Assembly (NCBI GenBank): GCA_945916625.1
Contig: CAMEGY010000031.1
Location: forward strand, 1 to 8,817
DNA from: an uncultured Anaerococcus sp.
GTDB lineage: Bacteria; Bacillota_A; Clostridia; Tissierellales; Peptoniphilaceae
Length of the DNA: 8,817 nucleotides
Direction: 5' to 3'
Positions 5,968-8,817 of this stretch are shown in pieces. The translations under genes and the position numbers were made by a program. The first letter of the stretch is position 1, and every line of letters starts with the position of its first letter. The notes under the pieces are model-generated. The model did no database searches, was not told the origin of the DNA, and saw nothing but the letters and a program-made list of their open reading frames with translations.

Positions 5968-6801
5968 TTAATAAGCTATATTTAGGGCGTTCATTGTACC
6001 AGCTGCAAGCTGTTCGAAAGACCTGTGGTTGTTTTCAAAGGCTGGGGAATAACGGTTTATAAATGACTTATAAGTTGTATAGCCCTTGTCAGCATAGGCA
6101 TGTCTCATAAGTTTGAAGGTTACTTCAATTCCGTCTTCTACTGTTGGTGGGTTTACCCAAGCTCCGCCTCTTGTGTAGGCTGGCTTCCATTCGCTGCCGT
6201 AGCCTGTTTTGCTATAGCGGATACAACCAAAGTTGTATTTGCCGCCGCCAGCATTCATACCGAATGTAGTTTCCTTAGCGATTTGGCCCATAAAGATCCC
6301 AACATTGATTCCATACTTTTCAGAAAGCTCCATAATTTTATTGCCATAACCCTTAAGTGGGGTGTAGTGGCCACGTTTTTCTAGAAACCTATCTATGTAA
6401 GCACCATCGATATGGTCTTCGTTTTTAGTCCTTATGTCAAAGTTTGAAAGCACGCCTTGTTTGTAGCCTCTCCAAGAAAGTTTGCCAGGTTCCTTTTTAC
6501 TACCAGTTGCGTTTTTGTTTGAACCCTTGATTTCAACTCTATCAGGATGGCCAGTAGAGTTTTTTTCTTGTTTTACTTCGACCTTGTTCTCATCCTTGTA
6601 TGAAGTTTGCTTAATTTCTACTTCTTGGTGAACAACTTCTTCACTTTCCTTAAGACCAACTGCCGCATCTAGGTCAAAGTCGTTGTATTGTATTACCGTA
6701 TTTTCATCTAAACCTGCATCTTCTGATGCATAAGAATGACCCGCCAGCGCAAAGATAGATGCACAAGCAAGGCCTGTTAATATATATTTAAAATTTTTCA
6801 A
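5968..6801 (-). CDS. Secreted glucosaminidase-like cell-wall hydrolase
   Basis: This 277-residue exported protein has a signal peptide at 1-25 (likely cleavage YA|SEDA), an acidic block at about 39-56 and a Lys/Glu-rich, probably disordered linker to about 110. A C-terminal catalytic domain (about 130-277) resembles the glucosaminidase/lysozyme-like fold. The segment GIFMGQIAKETTFG supplies the likely catalytic Glu177, and GGGKYNFGCIRY follows as the usual substrate-side signature. It would cut glycan strands of peptidoglycan. There is no LysM, SH3b, SLH or LPXTG element, so how it is held at the wall is open. Translation starts at TTG (6799-6801), eight bases from a strong AAGGAGAG site, and no ATG nearby fits. 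The N-terminal block matches that of the nuclease. Its promoter has a WalR-like box, fitting a wall hydrolase. The bond specificity is inferred. Confidence 0.85.
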   Translation of the reverse strand: MKNFKYILTGLACASIFALAGHSYASEDAGLDENTVIQYNDFDLDAAVGLKESEEVVHQEVEIKQTSYKDENKVEVKQEKNSTGHPDRVEIKGSNKNATGSKKEPGKLSWRGYKQGVLSNFDIRTKNEDHIDGAYIDRFLEKRGHYTPLKGYGNKIMELSEKYGINVGIFMGQIAKETTFGMNAGGGKYNFGCIRYSKTGYGSEWKPAYTRGGAWVNPPTVEDGIEVTFKLMRHAYADKGYTTYKSFINRYSPAFENNHRSFEQLAAGTMNALNIAY

Positions 6802-6807
6802 ATTTAT

Positions 6808-6815
6808 CTCTCCTT
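6808..6815 (-). promoter_or_regulatory. Strong ribosome site that fixes a TTG start
   Basis: The minus strand reads AAGGAGAG, eight bases before the TTG at 6799-6801. The signal peptide begins exactly at that TTG (M-K-N-F-K), so the non-ATG start is well supported. Confidence 0.8.
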
Positions 6816-6833
6816 CTAATTAATACAAACTAT

Positions 6834-6862
6834 ATTCTATACCAGTTTTACTCTTTTGTCAA
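6834..6862 (-). promoter_or_regulatory. Near-consensus promoter of the glucosaminidase gene
   Basis: On the minus strand a perfect TTGACA (6857-6862) is followed after 17 bases by TAGAAT (6834-6839, five of six). Transcription would start near 6827, giving a leader of about 25 bases. Confidence 0.85.
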
Positions 6863-6868
6863 CAAAAA

Positions 6869-6885
6869 TGTTACGAATTTGTTAC
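6869..6885 (+). promoter_or_regulatory. WalR (YycF)-like direct-repeat box upstream of the glucosaminidase promoter
   Basis: TGTTAC-N5-TGTTAC fits exactly the known WalR consensus TGTWAH-N5-TGTWAH, two half-sites one helical turn apart. It ends six bases upstream of the -35, covering about -42 to -58, where an activator normally binds. WalRK controls wall hydrolases in Firmicutes, which fits the gene. The repeats read on the strand opposite to transcription, a point of doubt. No WalRK gene is in the window. Confidence 0.5.
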
Positions 6886-7021
6886 TAATTACTTTTATAT
6901 TTGATAAAACAGAGGAAAAATAAGGATAAATTGTATTATTTTTGTTACCATTATTAAGAAATGGATTTCATAAGTTAAAAGCATGTAAAACGGTTGGCTT
7001 TAGATTTTTTGGCAAATGTTA
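6886..7021. other. Divergent intergenic region, glucosaminidase / CHR pair
   Basis: This is AT-rich non-coding DNA upstream of two divergent units. It contains a second, degenerate WalR-like repeat (TGTATT-N5-TGTTAC, 6932-6948, one mismatch) and a direct repeat TTGGC at 6994-6998 and 7009-7013 just before the CHR promoter. I see no riboswitch-like fold or small gene. Confidence 0.4.
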
Positions 7022-7027
7022 TATAAT
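7022..7027 (+). promoter_or_regulatory. -10 box of the CHR operon
   Basis: This is a perfect TATAAT; no good -35 lies at 17 bases (TTTAGA at 6999-7004). Transcription from here would begin near 7034, downstream of the ATG at 7016, which favours 7049 as the real start codon. Confidence 0.5.
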
Positions 7028-7048
7028 AAAGATAGAAGAGAGGAAATT

Positions 7049-7585
7049 ATGAATATTTTATTAGACTTATATCTTACTTTTGTTAAAATCGGCTTTATGA
7101 CCTTTGGAGGCGGCTATGCTATGCTACCAATACTTGAAAGAGAGGTTGTAGAAAACAAAAAATGGGCAACTAGCGAAGAAATTCTAGATTATTATGCCAT
7201 CGGCCAATCCACTCCGGGAGTAATTGCCATAAATACAGCCACTTTTTGCGGCTACAAGAAGGGAAAAAATATTGGAGGGATCTTGGCAAGCCTTGGCTTT
7301 ATAACTCCTTCTATAATTATAATCACCCTTATCTCAGGATTTTTAAAAAATTTCTCCCACATTGCTGCTATTCAGCACGCTTTTTCTGGGATAAGAATTG
7401 CAGTAAGTGCCCTGGTACTGTATTCTGTAATAAATATGCTCAAGAAAAATGCAAGGACACCCTTTAAATTTTTGATATTTTTAACAACCTTTGTAGCCCT
7501 AGCTTTTTTTGACATATCACCAGTTATAATTGTAGTTGTTGTTGCAAGCCTGGGAATTATACTTGGGAGGTTTAGAAATGCTTAG
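7049..7585 (+). CDS. CHR-family (chromate transporter) half-size protein, first of pair
   Basis: This 178-residue membrane protein is one half-size (single-domain) CHR unit. Signature segments are FVKIGFMTFGGGYAMLP (about 11-27) and AIGQSTPGVIAINTATFCGY (about 50-69), followed by hydrophobic helices to the end. Half-size CHR proteins occur as adjacent pairs whose products work together, and the best-studied relatives export chromate in Bacillus. I chose the ATG at 7049 because AGAGG lies five bases upstream and the conserved region follows at once. The ATG at 7016 sits ahead of the -10 box. The gene overlaps the next by eight bases. In an anaerobe without other metal-resistance genes nearby, the real substrate may not be chromate. 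Confidence 0.88.
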   Translation: MNILLDLYLTFVKIGFMTFGGGYAMLPILEREVVENKKWATSEEILDYYAIGQSTPGVIAINTATFCGYKKGKNIGGILASLGFITPSIIIITLISGFLKNFSHIAAIQHAFSGIRIAVSALVLYSVINMLKKNARTPFKFLIFLTTFVALAFFDISPVIIVVVVASLGIILGRFRNA

Positions 7586-8138
7586 GATGATGTGGGAATT
7601 TTTTAAGGCAGGCCTTTTTGCAGTTGGCGGAGGCATGGCAACCATCCCTTTCTTACAGGAAATGGGTGAAAAATACGGCTATTTCACAAGCGAAGAACTC
7701 CTAGATATGATAGCAGTCTCAGAATCAACTCCAGGAGCCATAGGGATAAATATGGCAACCTATGCAGGAATCAAGGCCTATGGGCCAATCGGGGGCATTC
7801 TTGCGACCCTATCCCTTGTAACAGGGCCAATCATAATAATCCTTATGATTGCAAGGGCAATAAGGACCTTTAAGAATTCTAAAATAGTAAAAGACGCCTT
7901 TACAACCCTAAGACCTGCCACAGCAGGCTTAATCCTAGGGGCAATGTTTACAGTCTTAGTCTTAACCTTATTTGATGTGGAAAGCTACCAGGCAACAGGT
8001 CAAATTTTAAAAATCTTAAGGCCAATTCCAATTCTGCTTTTTGGAATATTTCTCTTTGTCTTATTTAAATTCAAAAAAATAAGCCCAATTTGGGTCATAG
8101 TTGCAGGAGCTGGCATAGGAGTCATTTTAGGTTTATAA
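7578..8138 (+). CDS. CHR-family (chromate transporter) half-size protein, second of pair
   Basis: This 186-residue partner of the preceding gene repeats the same architecture. FFKAGLFAVGGGMATIP lies at about 8-24 and AVSESTPGAIGINMATYAGI at about 46-65, then further membrane helices ending in a short tail. The start at 7578 follows GGGAGG by seven bases. It overlaps the stop of the first gene by eight bases, so translation is probably coupled, which keeps subunits in step for a heteromer. A longer in-frame opening exists but lies inside the first gene without a better ribosome site. The two proteins are similar but clearly diverged, as expected for an old duplication with opposed membrane topology. 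The substrate is as uncertain as for its partner. Confidence 0.88.
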   Translation: MLRMMWEFFKAGLFAVGGGMATIPFLQEMGEKYGYFTSEELLDMIAVSESTPGAIGINMATYAGIKAYGPIGGILATLSLVTGPIIIILMIARAIRTFKNSKIVKDAFTTLRPATAGLILGAMFTVLVLTLFDVESYQATGQILKILRPIPILLFGIFLFVLFKFKKISPIWVIVAGAGIGVILGL

Positions 8139-8140
8139 AT

Positions 8141-8182
8141 AAAACTCCAACTTCTATTTTTTATGGGAGCTGGAGTTTTTTT
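8141..8182 (+). terminator. Terminator of the CHR operon
   Basis: AAAACTCCA (8141-8149) pairs with TGGAGTTTT (8171-8179). A CT/AG pairing continues after one mismatch, and a T run (8176-8182) follows. It begins three bases after the stop codon of the second CHR gene. Confidence 0.85.
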
Positions 8183-8216
8183 ATGTTTTATGTATAGATA
8201 CTTACAAATCTTTTAA

Positions 8217-8245
8217 TTAACTATAAGTGACCTATTGTGTATAAT
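8217..8245 (+). promoter_or_regulatory. Promoter of the XRE-type regulator gene
   Basis: TTAACT (8217-8222, four of six) and a perfect TATAAT (8240-8245) are 17 bases apart. The start would be near 8252, giving a leader of almost 80 bases. The leader shows no clear hairpin or operator to me. Confidence 0.65.
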
Positions 8246-8329
8246 ATATATAAGGTAGTCTGATAAAGAGTGATTAGTAAAATGAATGATTAAAAAATAT
8301 ACTGGGTTAATTGATCATAAGGAGATATT

Positions 8330-8817
8330 ATGATAGACGGAAGAATTGAATTTAGTAAAATTCTTAAAGATATAAGATATAGAAACAAGCTAAGTCAAGA
8401 AGATGTAGAGTGGGAATCTGGTATAAGCAGAAAAACCATCTCAAAGCTTGAAACAGCAAATTTCAAAGAAGCAAGCATAAGTTCGCTTCTAGATTTATCA
8501 AGGATCTATGGAGAAGACTTGGTTTCTCTATACCTCAAATATTGCTTTAAGTCAGATATTTTATTTAGAGAGATAATAGAAAGTCTTGATATGTCAGCTA
8601 TATTTATGACTTATGATGAGCTTTCCGTCCTAAATAAAAAACTAGAAATAATAAAGCAAGATAGATATTTTAAAATGAAAGAAGAAGACATCTTACTAAT
8701 AGAATTGTTTATAGATAGGTTAAATGATAAGAATATGACTATGAATACTTACAAAAATAGGTATGAGGATATAGTAAAATCAAGGCCGCTCAATATTCTA
8801 GATAAAAAATACTCGCC
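8330..8817 (+). CDS. XRE-family HTH regulator, 3' end outside window
   Basis: The first 162 codons are in the window and the frame is open to the last base. Residues about 9-65 form an XRE-type helix-turn-helix (KLSQEDVEWESGISRKTISK, then LETANFKEASISSLLDLS), which binds DNA. After about residue 70 the sequence is helical, charged and Tyr-rich (for example MTYDELSVLNKKLEIIKQ and NTYKNRYEDIVK). This is the general look of the repeat-rich C-terminal domain of Rgg/MutR/PlcR-type peptide-sensing regulators, but that part is incomplete and the placement is only a suggestion. The start follows AAGGAG by five bases. It has its own promoter and a terminator ahead of it, so it is not part of the CHR operon. 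Targets and any cognate peptide would lie to the right of the window. Confidence 0.8.
   Translation, partial: MIDGRIEFSKILKDIRYRNKLSQEDVEWESGISRKTISKLETANFKEASISSLLDLSRIYGEDLVSLYLKYCFKSDILFREIIESLDMSAIFMTYDELSVLNKKLEIIKQDRYFKMKEEDILLIELFIDRLNDKNMTMNTYKNRYEDIVKSRPLNILDKKYS

Noticed and set aside
6994..7013. Direct repeat TTGGC with a 15-base period before the CHR promoter
   Set aside because: Five-base repeats are too short to call an operator, and there is no neighbouring regulator to link to it.
7016..7048. ATG at 7016 as the start of the first CHR gene
   Set aside because: It overlaps the TATAAT box, has no ribosome site and adds a charged leader not typical of the family.
8282..8293. Three-codon open frame (Met-Asn-Asp-stop) in the leader of the XRE gene
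   Set aside because: It has no ribosome site, and such short frames are expected by chance in AT-rich DNA.
1..8817. Mobile element, prophage, CRISPR array, tRNA, rRNA or riboswitch
   Set aside because: I saw no transposase, integrase, terminal inverted repeats, regularly spaced repeats, or structured RNA signatures anywhere in the window.

Overview
The window looks like chromosome from a low-GC, AT-rich Gram-positive anaerobe (Firmicutes/Bacillota). The support is strong AGGAG-type ribosome sites, short AT-rich promoters, many U-tailed hairpin terminators, Gram-positive signal peptides and a PTS operon. The protein style suggests a Peptoniphilaceae-type genus such as Anaerococcus; that is inference, and no rRNA or marker gene is present to settle it. 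There is no sign of a phage, transposon, CRISPR array, rRNA or tRNA.

Layout. (1) 1-498, minus strand: the start of a fructose-family PTS operon, with a IIA gene followed by the first 25 codons of IIB, which runs off the left edge. (2) 646-1311, minus: a maltose/galactoside-type hexapeptide O-acetyltransferase with its own terminator. It is divergent from (3) 1397-2764, plus: a MATE efflux transporter ending in a UUCG-loop terminator. (4) 2772-4119, plus: a LarA-family nickel-pincer racemase with the cofactor residues conserved and a palindromic operator-like site at its promoter. (5) 4241-5865, minus: a secreted thermonuclease followed by a cytoplasmic HAD phosphatase, convergent with larA across a bidirectional terminator. 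(6) 5931-6801, minus: a secreted glucosaminidase-like cell-wall hydrolase with a TTG start, a near-consensus promoter and a WalR-like box. (7) 7049-8182, plus: two overlapping half-size CHR (chromate transporter family) genes. (8) 8217-8817, plus: a promoter and the first 162 codons of an XRE-type regulator cut by the right edge.

How they fit together. Most units are small and separately terminated, so this is a run of independent transcription units. The most distinctive link is between the two exported enzymes. The nuclease and the glucosaminidase have unrelated catalytic domains, but just after their signal peptides both carry the same acidic block (core DLDxAVGLKE). Its DNA has drifted at synonymous positions while the protein is kept. 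Neither has an LPXTG, SLH or recognised wall-binding repeat, so this block is a candidate for a localisation or binding tag. Other points of interest are the WalR-like box at the wall hydrolase, a Rex- or CcpA-like site at larA with a related motif upstream of the PTS operon, and a possibly leaderless acetyltransferase transcript.
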